Shown here in pieces: positions 8,813-17,802 of a stretch of DNA of 64,000 nucleotides (positions are counted from its first letter, which is position 1; each line of letters starts with the position of its first letter). Below the pieces are notes generated by a model. That model saw only the letters and a program-made list of their open reading frames with translations, searched no databases and had not been told where the DNA came from. The stretch is from positions 2,170,001-2,234,000 of the forward strand of contig NZ_AP023287.1 of NCBI RefSeq assembly GCF_014218295.1. The letters are read 5' to 3'. A program made the position numbers and the translations under genes. The DNA comes from Mycolicibacterium litorale (GTDB lineage: Bacteria; Actinomycetota; Actinomycetes; Mycobacteriales; Mycobacteriaceae).

Positions 8813-10219
8813 TCAGGCGCGGAACTGGCTCAGCGCCCGCAGCTTGTTCATCACGTCGAGCGCGGCGACCTTGTAGGCCTCGGAGAAGGTCGGATAGTTG
8901 AACACCGCGTCGACGAGGTATTCCACCGTGCCGCCGCAGCCCATCACCGCCTGCCCGATGTGCACCATCTCCGTGGCGTTGGACCCGAAGATGTGCACGC
9001 CGAGCAGGCGCAGATCCTCGGTGGACACCAGCAGTTTGAGCATTCCGTAGGAGTCGCCGGCGATCTGCCCGCGGGCCAGTTCGCGGTAGCGGGAGACACC
9101 GACCTCGTAGGGCACGGCGTTGCGGGTCAGTTCGACCTCCGTCGCGCCGACATACGACACCTCCGGGATGGAGTAGATCCCGATCGGCTGGATCTCGGTC
9201 ATGCCCTTGGCGGGTTCGCCGAACGCGTGATACGCCGCGAGCCGACCCTGATCCATCGACGTGGCGGCCAGCGCGGGGAACCCGATGACGTCGCCGACGG
9301 CGTAGATGTGGTCGACCTTGGTGCGGTAGTTGTCGTCGACGAAGATCCGGCCGCGCGCGTCGGCCTCCAGTCCGGCGTTCTCCAGATCCAGGTGGTCGGT
9401 CTGGCCCTGACGTCCCGCGGAGTACATGACGGTCTCGGCCGGGATCTGCTTACCGCTGGCGAGGGTGGTGACGGTGCCTGCGGATCCGACGTCGACGGCG
9501 GTGACCTCCTCACCGAAGCGGAAGGTGACCGCGAGGTCGCGCAGGTGGAACCGCAGCGCCTCGACGACCTCCGGATCGCAGAACTCCAGCATGGCGTCGC
9601 GCTTCTCCACGACGGTCACCTTCGTGCCGAGCGCGGCGAACATCGAGGCGTACTCGATGCCGATGACGCCGGCACCGACCACGACCATCGACGCCGGGAT
9701 GAACTGCAGGTCGAGGATCCCGTCCGAGTCGAGCACCCGCTTCTCGTCGAACTCGATACCGGCGGGGCGGGCCGGTTTGGTACCGGTGGCGATCACGATG
9801 TTGCGCCCGCACACGGTGATCCGCTCGGCGCGGTTGGGATCCTCTACCAGGACGGTGTGCTGGTCGACGAAACGGGCGTGGCCGATGTAAAGCTCGACGC
9901 GGTTGCGCATCAACTGCGACCGGACCACGTCGATCTCCTTGCCGATCACGTGCTGGGTGCGCGCCAGCAGGTCGGCCGGGGTGATCCTCTCCTTCACCCG
10001 GTAGCTGGCGCCGTACAGCTCCCGCTGGCTCATACCGGTGAGATAGACGACGGCCTCGCGCAGCGTCTTCGACGGGATCGTGCCGGTGTTGACGCAGACC
10101 CCGCCGAGCATCCGCCCGCGCTCGATCACCGCCACCGACTTGCCCAGCTTGGCGGCGGCGATCGCCGCCTTCTGCCCGCCCGGCCCCGATCCGATCACGA
10201 CGAGGTCGTACTCCTGCAT
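8813..10219 (-). CDS. sthA: Soluble pyridine nucleotide transhydrogenase
   Basis: 468 aa from ATG 10219 ([20 protein letters not shown]); two further start codons exist up to 10234. FAD-binding GSGPGG, an NAD-binding Rossmann motif ([20 protein letters not shown]) and a C-terminal dimerisation domain ([20 protein letters not shown]) define the flavoprotein disulfide reductase fold. The usual redox disulfide is absent: the motif is [13 protein letters not shown], with Thr where lipoamide dehydrogenases have the second Cys. That is typical of SthA, which transfers hydride between NADPH and NAD+. Positional equivalent of Rv2713. Confidence 0.93.
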   Translation of the reverse strand: MQEYDLVVIGSGPGGQKAAIAAAKLGKSVAVIERGRMLGGVCVNTGTIPSKTLREAVVYLTGMSQRELYGASYRVKERITPADLLARTQHVIGKEIDVVRSQLMRNRVELYIGHARFVDQHTVLVEDPNRAERITVCGRNIVIATGTKPARPAGIEFDEKRVLDSDGILDLQFIPASMVVVGAGVIGIEYASMFAALGTKVTVVEKRDAMLEFCDPEVVEALRFHLRDLAVTFRFGEEVTAVDVGSAGTVTTLASGKQIPAETVMYSAGRQGQTDHLDLENAGLEADARGRIFVDDNYRTKVDHIYAVGDVIGFPALAATSMDQGRLAAYHAFGEPAKGMTEIQPIGIYSIPEVSYVGATEVELTRNAVPYEVGVSRYRELARGQIAGDSYGMLKLLVSTEDLRLLGVHIFGSNATEMVHIGQAVMGCGGTVEYLVDAVFNYPTFSEAYKVAALDVMNKLRALSQFRA

Positions 10220-10342
10220 GGAACCCATGCACACAAGGTCTACGCCGCCAGATGCGGTCCCGCATGCCGGCGCGCGTCAACAGTTCGTGAACACTGCCCG
10301 CGACCGCGCGCCTGACCGAATCGTCGGTGGCCCGGTGAGACG

Positions 10343-11032
10343 ATGACCGCGATGGACGGCGTGCGTGTGCGGGTTCGCGGCGCCCCTGGCGCCGTACTGC
10401 TTGCGTGCGCGGTGCTGTGCGGGTGTGTGCGCGTCGTCGGCGGCGCCGCGGAGCAGGACCCCGGGTTACCCGTGACGCTGGCCGACGTGCTGATCGAACC
10501 GTCCCGGTTTCCCGCGCCGTACCGTGCCGCGGTGCTCGACGCGCAGGGCACCGGCGATGCCATCGCCGATGTCGACGGGCTGCCCGCGGGTGCCACGGTT
10601 GAGCCGGCCGGATGCGCGCCCGCGCCCGCGGGCGCCGGACCCGACAACGCGGTCGCCGCACAGGGCGTCGACCCGGGGACCGGCGCCGCGCTCGTGGTGA
10701 TCCTCACCCGCAGCGGCGCCACCCTGCAGGACCGGCGCACTCAGCTCGAGCGGTGCGCGTCGACGACCGCGACCGCGGGCGAGGTGGTCACCACCGTCGA
10801 CACCGTGCTGCTGCCCCCGCCGCCGGCCGACGCCGACGGCGCGCTGGCGGCCGAGGCCACGATCCGCCGATCCACCGAGCCGCCGGTGCGGGTGCTGCGG
10901 CTGGGGGCCCAGATCGACGACGTCCGGTTGACCGTTGCGTGGCTGAACGACGACGGCGCCGACCCGGACACCGCCGCCCTCGACGCCGTGTTCACCGAGG
11001 CCCTGTCGAGCGTGCACCGCGGGCGGCGCTGA
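10343..11032 (+). CDS. Secreted lipoprotein-like protein of unknown function
   Basis: 229 aa, ATG 10343. The N-terminus is basic, then hydrophobic (GAPGAVLLACAVLCGCVRVV), with two possible lipobox cysteines (LLAC or LCGC), so it is probably a lipoprotein or exported. The mature part is an alpha/beta domain rich in Ala and Thr with two further cysteines (PAGCAPAP and QLERCASTT) that could form a disulfide. It resembles actinobacterial DUF5642/sensor-domain lipoproteins, but I am not certain of the family. Divergent from sthA and upstream of the DUF4192 gene. Confidence 0.7.
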   Translation: MTAMDGVRVRVRGAPGAVLLACAVLCGCVRVVGGAAEQDPGLPVTLADVLIEPSRFPAPYRAAVLDAQGTGDAIADVDGLPAGATVEPAGCAPAPAGAGPDNAVAAQGVDPGTGAALVVILTRSGATLQDRRTQLERCASTTATAGEVVTTVDTVLLPPPPADADGALAAEATIRRSTEPPVRVLRLGAQIDDVRLTVAWLNDDGADPDTAALDAVFTEALSSVHRGRR

Positions 11033-11129
11033 GCGACGGATCTCCCCAGCGCCGAGTTCATCCCCAGACCGGTGCCGGTGAGGGATTGCGGCGGCCGGAC
11101 TGACGGGGTCTGCGGCCACTGTTCGTTCC

Positions 11130-12170
11130 ATGACGACATCGCATACCTCCGACTTCGAACTCGACCGCCCCGGCAGCGTGATCGCCGCCGTCCCCGCTGT
11201 GCTGGGCTTCGTGCCCGAAATGTCGCTCGTGCTGGTGACCGTGGACCGCGGTGACCTCGGCTGCGTGTTGCGCATCGACCTGTCCGAGGACATGTCCGAC
11301 CAGATCGTGCGCCTCGCCGAGGTGGCCGCGGCCGCCCGGCCCGACGGTGCGATCGCCGTGATCGTCGACGAACACGGTGCGGGCTGCCATCCCTGCAACG
11401 ACGACTACCGCGATCTCGCCGCACACCTCGCCGACGAGCTGGACTCGTGGGGCATCGACCTTCTCGGTGCGCACGTCGTGGACCGCGTCGCGACGGGTGG
11501 ACGCTGGCACTGCGCGGACGGATGCGGCCGCGGCGGTGTGATCGAGGATCCGGCGGCCTCGCCGTTGGCGGTCGCGGCCGTCCTCGACGGCCGCCGCCTC
11601 TACACCAGGCGCGACGAACTGCAGGCCGTCATCGCGCCCGACCCGGCGCGCAGTGAGGTGCTGGCCGGACAGATCGCGGCGGGGGTGCCACCGGCGATGT
11701 CGGACGCCGATGCCTGCGCGGCGATCAGCGAGGCGCGGGCCGCGGCCGCGCACCTCGCCGACGGCGGCACGCTGGCCGACGAGGTCGCCGCGCGGCTCGG
11801 CCGTGCGCTGCGCGACATCCGGGTGCGCGACACGCTGTTCGGACTGGCGGTGGGGGAGGACGCCGAGCGGGCGGAGGCGCTGTGGGTGTCGCTGGCCCGC
11901 ATCCTGCCCGTCCCGTACCGCACCGAGGCGCTGGTTCTGGTGGCGTTCTTCGCCTACGCCAGGGGCGACGGCCCGCTGGCCGGCGTCTCGCTGGACGCTG
12001 CCCTGCGCAACGATCCCACCCATCGGATGGCGAGCATGCTCGATCAGGCGCTGCAGTCGGGACTACGGCCCGAACGCATCCGGGAACTGGCTCTGACCGG
12101 GTACCGGCTGGCCGAGCAGCTGGGCGTGCGGTTGCCGCGGCGCAGGCCGACGGGCCGCCGGGCGGGTTAG
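11130..12170 (+). CDS. DUF4192 family protein (Rv2712c-like)
   Basis: 346 aa, ATG 11130. The opening segment (RPGSVIAAVPAVLGFVPEMS) and VLRIDLSEDMSDQIVRLAEV are typical of DUF4192, a family common in Actinobacteria. A mid-protein cysteine cluster (CHPC at about 90 and HCADGCGRGG at about 129) could bind metal. The C-terminal third is helical (EALVLVAFFAYARGDGPLAG). No signal peptide. Biochemical role unknown. Its stop overlaps the ideR stop by 4 nt, tail to tail. Confidence 0.85.
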   Translation: MTTSHTSDFELDRPGSVIAAVPAVLGFVPEMSLVLVTVDRGDLGCVLRIDLSEDMSDQIVRLAEVAAAARPDGAIAVIVDEHGAGCHPCNDDYRDLAAHLADELDSWGIDLLGAHVVDRVATGGRWHCADGCGRGGVIEDPAASPLAVAAVLDGRRLYTRRDELQAVIAPDPARSEVLAGQIAAGVPPAMSDADACAAISEARAAAAHLADGGTLADEVAARLGRALRDIRVRDTLFGLAVGEDAERAEALWVSLARILPVPYRTEALVLVAFFAYARGDGPLAGVSLDAALRNDPTHRMASMLDQALQSGLRPERIRELALTGYRLAEQLGVRLPRRRPTGRRAG

Positions 12171-12862
12171 ACCTTCTCGACCTTGACGGCGTGGGCCATG
12201 TGATGCGGCAGCTCGACCTGCTCGTGGCCGGGGATCACGATGTTGACGCCGCCGTGCTCGGCGGACTCGACCGTGACGCGCGCGTTGGGCACGACACCGG
12301 CCTCCTTGAGCCGCGCGATCAGATCGGCGTCGCCCTGCACGTGTTCGGTCAGCTGACGGACCACGACGGCCACGGGCATCCCCGCGGGCAGTTCGGTGAG
12401 CCGGACGAGGTTGACCACTTCGGCGCGCGCCGGCGAGCGGTCGAGACCCAGTTCCGACAGGCCGGGGATCGGGTTACCGAACGGGGAGGTGGTCGGGTTG
12501 TCGAGCACCTGGACGAGGCGCCGCTCGACGTCCTCGCTCATCACGTGCTCCCAGCGGCAGGCCTCGGCGTGCACTTCCTCCCAGGGCAGGCCGATCACGT
12601 CGACCAGCAACCGCTCGGCGAGGCGGTGTTTGCGCATGACGGCGATGGCCAGCGCGCGGCCCTTCTCCGTCAACTCCAGGTGCCGGTCACCGGCGACCTG
12701 GAGCAGCCCGTCGCGCTCCATGCGCGACACCGTCTGGCTCACCGTCGGACCACTCTGGTCGAGGCGTTCGGCAATGCGCGCACGCAGCGGCACCACGCCC
12801 TCTTCCTCGAGGTCGTAAATGGTGCGCAAGTACATCTCGGTGGTATCGACCAGATCGTTCAT
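12167..12862 (-). CDS. ideR: Iron-dependent repressor and activator IdeR
   Basis: 231 aa. Start ATG 12862 is supported by residue numbering: metal ligands fall exactly where expected for IdeR (M10, C102, E105, H106 for site 2-type binding; H79, E83, H98 for the ancillary site). The N-terminal winged helix (about 20-50), dimerisation domain and C-terminal SH3-like domain (GVVPNARVTVESAEHGG) are all present. With Fe2+ it represses siderophore genes and activates iron storage. Downstream of sigB on the same strand, the arrangement conserved in mycobacteria. Confidence 0.97.
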   Translation of the reverse strand: MNDLVDTTEMYLRTIYDLEEEGVVPLRARIAERLDQSGPTVSQTVSRMERDGLLQVAGDRHLELTEKGRALAIAVMRKHRLAERLLVDVIGLPWEEVHAEACRWEHVMSEDVERRLVQVLDNPTTSPFGNPIPGLSELGLDRSPARAEVVNLVRLTELPAGMPVAVVVRQLTEHVQGDADLIARLKEAGVVPNARVTVESAEHGGVNIVIPGHEQVELPHHMAHAVKVEKV

Positions 12863-12970
12863 TCGGCGCCTCTCAAGACCCTCTGTCGCGCACGAGTCTA
12901 CCGGTTGCGCCGCCTCGACAGCGGGCTTCATCGGCCGCGACACACAGGGTCGGGTGTGGGGTTGACGACA

Positions 12971-13002
12971 GCGTGCCCGCCGGGGTGAACCGGCGGGCAC
13001 GT
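12971..13002 (-). terminator. Hairpin downstream of sigB
   Basis: An 11-bp perfect stem (GTGCCCGCCGG at 12973-12983 with CCGGCGGGCAC at 12990-13000) with a 6-nt loop and one or two extra pairs at the base. It begins 23 nt after the sigB stop and has no T-tract, as is common for mycobacterial terminators. Confidence 0.65.
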
Positions 13003-13024
13003 CGACTGTTCGGTGGGGTGCGGG

Positions 13025-13984
13025 TCAGCTCGCGTAGGACCGCAGGCGGTCGGCGCGTTCGCCGTTGCGGAGCTTGGCCATGACCTCGCGCTCGATCTGG
13101 CGGACCCGCTCCCGGGAGAGCCCGAAGAGCTTGCCGATCTGGTCGAGCGTGCGGGGCTGGCCGTCGTCGAGACCGAAGCGCAGCCGGATCACCTGCTGCT
13201 CGCGCTCGTCGAGCGTGGCGAGCACGTGCCGGATGTCGGTGTGCAGCAGCTCCGAGATCACCGCGTTCTCGGCCGACATCGCCTCGGCGTCCTCGATGAA
13301 GTCGCCCAGCGGGGCCTCCTCGTCGCTGCCGACGGGCATGTCCAGGCTCACCGGATCGCGGCTGTGCTCGAGGAGGTCGGCGATCTTCTCGGCGGGGATG
13401 CCCGACTCCTCGGCCAGTTCCTCGTCGGTGGCTTCGCGACCCAGGTTCTGGTGCATCTCACGCTTGATCCGGGCCAGCTTGTTGACCTGCTCGACGAGGT
13501 GGACCGGAAGCCGGATGGTGCGGCTCTGGTCAGCCATGCCGCGGGTGATGGCCTGACGGATCCACCATGTCGCGTACGTCGAGAACTTGAAACCCTTGGT
13601 GTAGTCGAACTTCTCCATCGCGCGGATCAGACCCAGGTTCCCCTCCTGGATCAGATCGAGCAGCGGCATACCGCGGCCGGTGTAGCGCTTGGCCAGCGAC
13701 ACCACCAGGCGCAGGTTGGCCTCCAGCAGGTGCCGGCGCGCGGCCTCGCCGTCGCGGACCACCGCGGCCAGGTCACGCTTGCGGGCCTCGCCGAGCCGCT
13801 TCTTGGTGTCCAGCAGGTGCTGGGCGTAGAGCCCTGCCTCGATGCGCTTGGCCAGCTCGACTTCGTCCGCGGCGTTCAGCAGGGCCGTTTTGCCGATGCC
13901 GTTGAGATACACGCGCACGAGGTCAGCGGCCGGGCTCTGAGCGTCCAGATCGCTATCGACGCGGCTTGTGGTGGCATTTGCCAT
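13025..13984 (-). CDS. sigB: RNA polymerase sigma factor SigB (group 2)
   Basis: 319 aa. Start ATG 13984 ([16 protein letters not shown]) has AGGAGG 4 nt upstream. Region 1.2 ([20 protein letters not shown]), region 2 ([20 protein letters not shown], then [20 protein letters not shown]), region 3, and region 4.2 helix-turn-helix ([20 protein letters not shown]) are intact. It lacks the long acidic N-terminus of SigA. SigB directs stationary-phase and stress transcription. The upstream ECF-type promoter places it under other stress sigma factors. Confidence 0.97.
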   Translation of the reverse strand: MANATTSRVDSDLDAQSPAADLVRVYLNGIGKTALLNAADEVELAKRIEAGLYAQHLLDTKKRLGEARKRDLAAVVRDGEAARRHLLEANLRLVVSLAKRYTGRGMPLLDLIQEGNLGLIRAMEKFDYTKGFKFSTYATWWIRQAITRGMADQSRTIRLPVHLVEQVNKLARIKREMHQNLGREATDEELAEESGIPAEKIADLLEHSRDPVSLDMPVGSDEEAPLGDFIEDAEAMSAENAVISELLHTDIRHVLATLDEREQQVIRLRFGLDDGQPRTLDQIGKLFGLSRERVRQIEREVMAKLRNGERADRLRSYAS

Positions 13985-14021
13985 GACGGCCTCCTGATCA
14001 GCTCGGTCTGTCATGAGCTTC

Positions 14022-14048
14022 AACGTTCAAGTGCCGTCAGTAGTTCCC
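14022..14048 (-). promoter_or_regulatory. ECF-sigma-type promoter of sigB
   Basis: On the minus strand GGGAAC (14048-14043), a 17-nt spacer and CGTT (14025-14022) match the -35/-10 pattern used by mycobacterial SigE, SigH and SigL. Transcription would begin about 30 nt before the sigB ATG. Confidence 0.7.
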
Positions 14049-14131
14049 GGGTATCGCCTGCTTCACACGTCTTGATCAGCGGTTTTTGTGTGACGACCTG
14101 AGAATGTGCTGAGAATGGCCGGTCGTGGCGG

Positions 14132-14533
14132 TCAGCGCGGAGGGTCGACGTCCTCACCGGCGACGTCCGGTTGCGGTGCCGACCGGACGGGGTATTCGAG
14201 AGCGGGCCGTTCCGCAGTGGGGAACAACGGAATCCGCTGATTGCGGTCGAAGCGCCGCGGCTCCTCGGCGCGCCGCGGCGGCCGGTCGTTGGCGATGAGA
14301 ACGGCCATCCACGGCAGCGGGATCGACAGCACGACGATGCCCAGTGAGATGAGCCCGTTCTCCCAGATGCTGTAGGCGACCGCGGCGAGGATGAGCGCGG
14401 GGATGCGGAACGACATCAGCGTCAGGTACTTGCGCACGCGGGCGCGGTGCTGCTCCTCGTAAGCGGGAGCGGCACGGGTGATCAGAACTGGGCGACCCTC
14501 GTCGTCGAAACTCAGCTCGGAGCCGTGTTTCAT
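14132..14533 (-). CDS. DUF3099 membrane protein (Rv2709-like)
   Basis: 133 aa from ATG 14533 (MKHGSELSF), preferred because GGAG precedes it; longer starts reach 14590. Two adjacent membrane helices (FRIPALILAAVAYSIWENGL and ISLGIVVLSIPLPWMAVLIA) are flanked by a basic, Arg-rich cytoplasmic tail and a charged N-terminal segment (GRPVLITRAAPAYEEQHRAR). The family is confined to Actinobacteria and has no known function. Divergent from the DUF3039 gene. Confidence 0.8.
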   Translation of the reverse strand: MKHGSELSFDDEGRPVLITRAAPAYEEQHRARVRKYLTLMSFRIPALILAAVAYSIWENGLISLGIVVLSIPLPWMAVLIANDRPPRRAEEPRRFDRNQRIPLFPTAERPALEYPVRSAPQPDVAGEDVDPPR

Positions 14534-14610
14534 ATCTCCACTGTTCCACATCATCGGGCGGGCGTGCCCACCGCGTTTCTTACCAAACAATTGCCGGGCA
14601 CAATGTGTGC

Positions 14611-14847
14611 ATGCAGACGCAGACCATCGAGCGCCCGGACACCGATGAACGTCTCGACGACGGATCCGACAGCGACACCCCGAAGTACTTCCACTACGTC
14701 AAGAAGGACAAGATCGCCGAAAGTGCCGTCATGGGAACGCACGTCGTCGCGCTCTGCGGTGAGGTGTTCCCGGTGACGAAGTCGGCCAAGCCCGGCTCTC
14801 CGGTGTGCCCCGACTGCAAGCGGATCTACGAGTCGCTCAAGAAGTAG
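14611..14847 (+). CDS. DUF3039 small zinc-ribbon-like protein (Rv2708c-like)
   Basis: 78 aa from ATG 14611 (a GTG two codons upstream is possible). Acidic N-terminus (TIERPDTDERLDDGSDSDT), then a conserved core FHYVKKDKIAES...VALCGEVF and a CPDC pair near the end (PVCPDCKRIYESLKK). The three cysteines plus a histidine suggest a bound zinc. Cytoplasmic; function unknown. Its 3' end overlaps the convergent YihY-type gene by 11 nt. Confidence 0.85.
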   Translation: MQTQTIERPDTDERLDDGSDSDTPKYFHYVKKDKIAESAVMGTHVVALCGEVFPVTKSAKPGSPVCPDCKRIYESLKK

Positions 14848-15817
14848 CGGGCTCGTCGGGGGTGGCCGGTGCGGCCGCGGCAGGCGCGGCCGCCGGCGCC
14901 CGCACGGTTCTGCCCTCGAGCCAGCCGCGCACCCGGTGAGCGTGCGTGGTCGGCGCCGGCCACTGTTCCTCGATGGCGGCGTTGAGTTCGGCGCCGATCA
15001 TGATCGCGAAACCCAGGAAGAACGCGAACAGCAGGAATGCGATCGGTGTCGCCAGCGCGCCGTAGGTGTACCCGGTGCCGGTGATCCAGGTGAGGTACAC
15101 CCGCAACCCCAGCGTGGTCACCAGGAACACCACCGTGGCCAGCACCGAACCCAGGATCAACCGGTGTGACGGCAGCGGTTTGGGCAGCGACACCCGGTAC
15201 AGGATGTTCACCGCCACCATCAGGCTCACGAACAGCGTGGGCCAATACCCGTAGCGCAGCACCGCGTCCCAGTCGTCGGGGATGAACTCGGCGACCTTGC
15301 GCGGCCCGAGCGCCAGCAGCGGCGCCGTGGCGATCGCGAACACGAGCATGATCACGTACAACCCCAGTGCGTAGAAGCGCTGCCGCACCGGATGGCGCAA
15401 CGGGGTCTGATCATGCGCCTCGACGATCGAGTCCACGAACGCCGAGATCGCCGACGACCCCGCCCACAGCGAGATGACGAAGCCGAGCGACACCACCTCG
15501 CCGCGAGCGCCTTTGACGATGTCGCGCACCGTCGGCTCGATGATCTCGTTGACGACGTTCGACGAGAAGAAGCTGTTGGCGGTGCTGATCAGCTGGTTCT
15601 CGATCGTCGGCAGGACATCCGGCCCGAACAGCGGCGCGATGTAGGCCAAGCTGCCGAGCATCCCCAGCAGGAGAGGCGGCAACGACAGCGCACACCAGAA
15701 CGCCGCTTGAGCCGACTCCGAGAAGATCGAGTCGTCCCAGCTCTTCGACAGAGTGCGGATGACGACGTGACGGAGGTGATGGCGGGACGGTGTTACCGGT
15801 GGCGGCTGGTCGGTCAT
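14837..15817 (-). CDS. YihY/BrkB-family inner-membrane protein (Rv2707-like)
   Basis: 326 aa from ATG 15817 (MTDQPPPVTPSRHHLR); the 71-residue upstream extension has no coding character. The family signature is HVVIRTLSKSWDDSIFSESA with AAFWCALSLPPLLLGMLGSL, followed by five further hydrophobic helices (for example GLYVIMLVFAIATAPLLALG and ATPIAFLLFAFFLGFAIMIG). The family was once called ribonuclease BN, but members are integral membrane proteins, proposed transporters. The Ala/Pro-rich C-terminal tail is cytoplasmic. Confidence 0.87.
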   Translation of the reverse strand: MTDQPPPVTPSRHHLRHVVIRTLSKSWDDSIFSESAQAAFWCALSLPPLLLGMLGSLAYIAPLFGPDVLPTIENQLISTANSFFSSNVVNEIIEPTVRDIVKGARGEVVSLGFVISLWAGSSAISAFVDSIVEAHDQTPLRHPVRQRFYALGLYVIMLVFAIATAPLLALGPRKVAEFIPDDWDAVLRYGYWPTLFVSLMVAVNILYRVSLPKPLPSHRLILGSVLATVVFLVTTLGLRVYLTWITGTGYTYGALATPIAFLLFAFFLGFAIMIGAELNAAIEEQWPAPTTHAHRVRGWLEGRTVRAPAAAPAAAAPATPDEPATS

Positions 15818-15893
15818 GACCAGACCAGCATTACTGACGACGGGCTGGAAGGCCCAGAATGACTGATGCCGTGTTCGGCGCTCGTGTGACGAC

Positions 15894-16085
15894 TCAGGCG
15901 TCGATGGGGCTGACTTCGAGTACGGCCGCGAGTTCGACCAGCTTCGCCTCGTGCTCGTTGGCATGGTGCTGGCAGAACAGCAGTTCCGCGCCGGAGGGCA
16001 GCTTGGCGCGCACACGCGCCGCGGCACCACAGCGATCGCAGCGATCAGCCCGGGTGAGTTCTGGACTGGTCAGAGTTGCGGTCAT
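15894..16085 (-). CDS. DUF7455 small zinc-binding protein
   Basis: 63 aa, ATG 16085 with GGAGGAG 3-9 nt upstream. Compact treble-clef-like core: CDRCGAAARVRAKLP and LLFCQHHANEHEAKL supply three cysteines and histidines for zinc. Such single-domain proteins sit next to sigma factor genes in many actinobacteria; function unknown. In one orientation with the YihY-type gene, 76 nt upstream of it. Confidence 0.85.
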   Translation of the reverse strand: MTATLTSPELTRADRCDRCGAAARVRAKLPSGAELLFCQHHANEHEAKLVELAAVLEVSPIDA

Positions 16086-16239
16086 GGCTCCTCCGTTTCC
16101 TTCTCTGCGATCGGGCGGTTCACCCTCTCGCGTATATCCACTCTGTCAGACGTATTCAGTTCCGGCCTTGTTCCCTAGGGGTTCACCGGTGTGTCGTGTC
16201 TCACGTCAACTCCAGTTGCCGGTCAGGCAGGCTAGACGT

Positions 16240-16632
16240 ATGTACCCACATTCGGCTCGTAAACCACCTGACCTGGTGCACTTGTGCAGTGCCGCCGAAT
16301 GGCAGGCGATTTCAGCCGATGGCGAACATCGTCCGGAGTCGCTCGCGAGCGCCGGTTACGTCCATCTGTCGACACCGGCGCAGGTGCACCTGCCGGCCAA
16401 CCGACTCTTCGCCGGCCGCACCGATCTGGTGCTGCTCCACATCGATCCGGACCGATTGTCGGACCCGGTTCTCTGGGAGCCCGGTCTTCCAACGGATCCC
16501 GAGGCGATGGTGTTCCCGCACCTGTACGGTCCGCTGCCCGCGGCGGCGGTGAGAGCTGTCACACCGTATCGGCCGGGTCCGGACGGCACCTTCGCACCGC
16601 TCGATCAGTCGCCGCCCGCCCCGCCGAGGTGA
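16240..16632 (+). CDS. DUF952 family protein (Rv2705c-like)
   Basis: 130 aa from ATG 16240. The core contains LVHLCSAAEWQAISADGEHR, the GYVHLSTPAQV motif and VLLHIDPDRLSDPVLWE, then VFPHLYGPLPAAAV: the DUF952 fold, related to ADP-ribosyltransferase-like/RNA 2'-phosphotransferase folds. Conserved His residues in VHL and HLS are likely active-site positions, but the reaction is unknown. Its end overlaps the convergent RidA gene by 28 nt. Confidence 0.82.
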   Translation: MYPHSARKPPDLVHLCSAAEWQAISADGEHRPESLASAGYVHLSTPAQVHLPANRLFAGRTDLVLLHIDPDRLSDPVLWEPGLPTDPEAMVFPHLYGPLPAAAVRAVTPYRPGPDGTFAPLDQSPPAPPR

Positions 16633-16985
16633 GCGTCGGCCTCGATCTCGACGTAGAGGCCGGGGGTGATCAAGGCCGACACCTCGACCATCGTCGAGAC
16701 CGGCCGGATGGTGCCGAACACCTCCTCGTGCACGGCGCCGACCTCGCGCCAGCGTGAGATGTCAGTGACGTACATCCGGGTACGCACCACGTCCGACAGG
16801 GACGCGCCCGCCTGTGCGAGCGCGGATTCTATGCGCCGCAATGCATCTCGGGTCTGCTCGACGATGTCGTCCCCGGCGCCGGTGGTGCCCGCCACCATGA
16901 CCTGGTCGCCGACGCGGATCACCCGCGAATAACCGACGAGCGCTTCGTATTCGGAACCGGAACTGATCACCAGGCGGTCGGCCAC
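16605..16985 (-). CDS. RidA/YjgF-family enamine/imine deaminase (Rv2704-like)
   Basis: 126 aa, GTG start at 16985. Single RidA domain: DQVMVAGTTGAGDD, EQTRDALRRIESALAQAGAS, DVVRTRMYVTDISRW, and the catalytic-arginine-type segment near AVHEEVFGTIRPVSTMVEVS. The family hydrolyses reactive 2-aminoacrylate-type imines made by PLP enzymes, protecting other enzymes. It sits in the sigA-sigB interval in mycobacteria. Cytoplasmic trimer expected. Confidence 0.85.
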   Translation of the reverse strand: MADRLVISSGSEYEALVGYSRVIRVGDQVMVAGTTGAGDDIVEQTRDALRRIESALAQAGASLSDVVRTRMYVTDISRWREVGAVHEEVFGTIRPVSTMVEVSALITPGLYVEIEADAHLGGAGGD

Positions 16986-16989
16986 TGAT

Positions 16990-17802
16990 TCAGGGTAGGG
17001 GAGGGGAAGCGTGGCCAGGCGCCGCGGTCAGTATTCGGCGCGCCCGGTCGAACACCGGCTTGTCGACCATGCGTCCGTCGATCACGCTGACGGCACTACC
17101 CTCGCTCTCGATCACACGTTGCGCCCAGGCCACGTCGGCGGCGCTCGGCGCCAGGGCAGCGGCGGCGGCGGGCACCTGTGCCGGATGAACGCACAGCTTG
17201 CCGCCGAAGCCCAGTTGGACGGCGTAGCGGATGTCCTCGGTCAGCGCGGCATTGTCGGTGACGGCGGCGGTGACGCCGTCGAGGGGAGGGGCCAGGCCCG
17301 CGGCCGCCGACGCCAGCACCAGCATGCTTCGGGCTGCGGCCAGCGCGGCGCGATCCTCCGGGGCGACCCCTAGGTGCGCTGCGAGGTCGAAGCTGCCGAA
17401 GGCCAGGCGGCGGACGGGCGTGGCCGCGGCGACGGTGGCGGCGTTGAGCACTCCGCTCGCTGTCTCGATCAGTGCCAGCACCGCGTGGTCACCGAGCCGC
17501 TCGACGATGCGGCGTGCATCCTCGGCTTTCGGCAACATCACCGGGCAGTCGCGGCCCGTCAGCCACTGCAGGTCGGCGTCGCCTTCGACGGTGTCGAAGG
17601 CGTTGATCCGCACTGCACAGCGGTGTCCGGCATCCAGCCACCGGCCGACGTTGCGGCGGGCGGCATCCTTGCCGGCCGGTGGCACCGCATCCTCGAGGTC
17701 GATGACGACGAGATCGGCCCCGCTGTCCACGGCCTTCCGGAAGCGATCCGGCCGATCACCCGGCACGAAAAGCAGAGTGCCGGCGGTATCGATGTCAATC
17801 AT
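16990..17802 (-). CDS. CitE-like CoA-ester C-C lyase (HpcH/HpaI superfamily)
   Basis: 270 aa from ATG 17802, with GAAGGG 6 nt upstream and an 8-nt overlap with the LysR stop. The TIM-barrel signatures are LLFVPGDRPDRFRKAVDSGA, VVIDLEDAVPP, ALIETASGVLNA (metal-binding Glu) and AFGSFDLAAHLGV (metal-binding Asp), then GGKLCVHPAQV. It matches stand-alone CitE/citramalyl-CoA or malyl-CoA lyase-like enzymes that split a beta-hydroxyacyl-CoA into acetyl-CoA plus a 2-oxo acid. Last gene of a four-gene operon with permease, CoA-transferase and LysR. Substrate not determinable; a C4-C5 hydroxydicarboxylate is my best guess. Confidence 0.85.
   Translation of the reverse strand: MIDIDTAGTLLFVPGDRPDRFRKAVDSGADLVVIDLEDAVPPAGKDAARRNVGRWLDAGHRCAVRINAFDTVEGDADLQWLTGRDCPVMLPKAEDARRIVERLGDHAVLALIETASGVLNAATVAAATPVRRLAFGSFDLAAHLGVAPEDRAALAAARSMLVLASAAAGLAPPLDGVTAAVTDNAALTEDIRYAVQLGFGGKLCVHPAQVPAAAAALAPSAADVAWAQRVIESEGSAVSVIDGRMVDKPVFDRARRILTAAPGHASPPLP

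Noticed and set aside
8429..10315. 628-codon plus-strand frame opposite sthA
   Set aside because: Antisense of sthA; Arg/His/Gly-rich, no recognisable feature.
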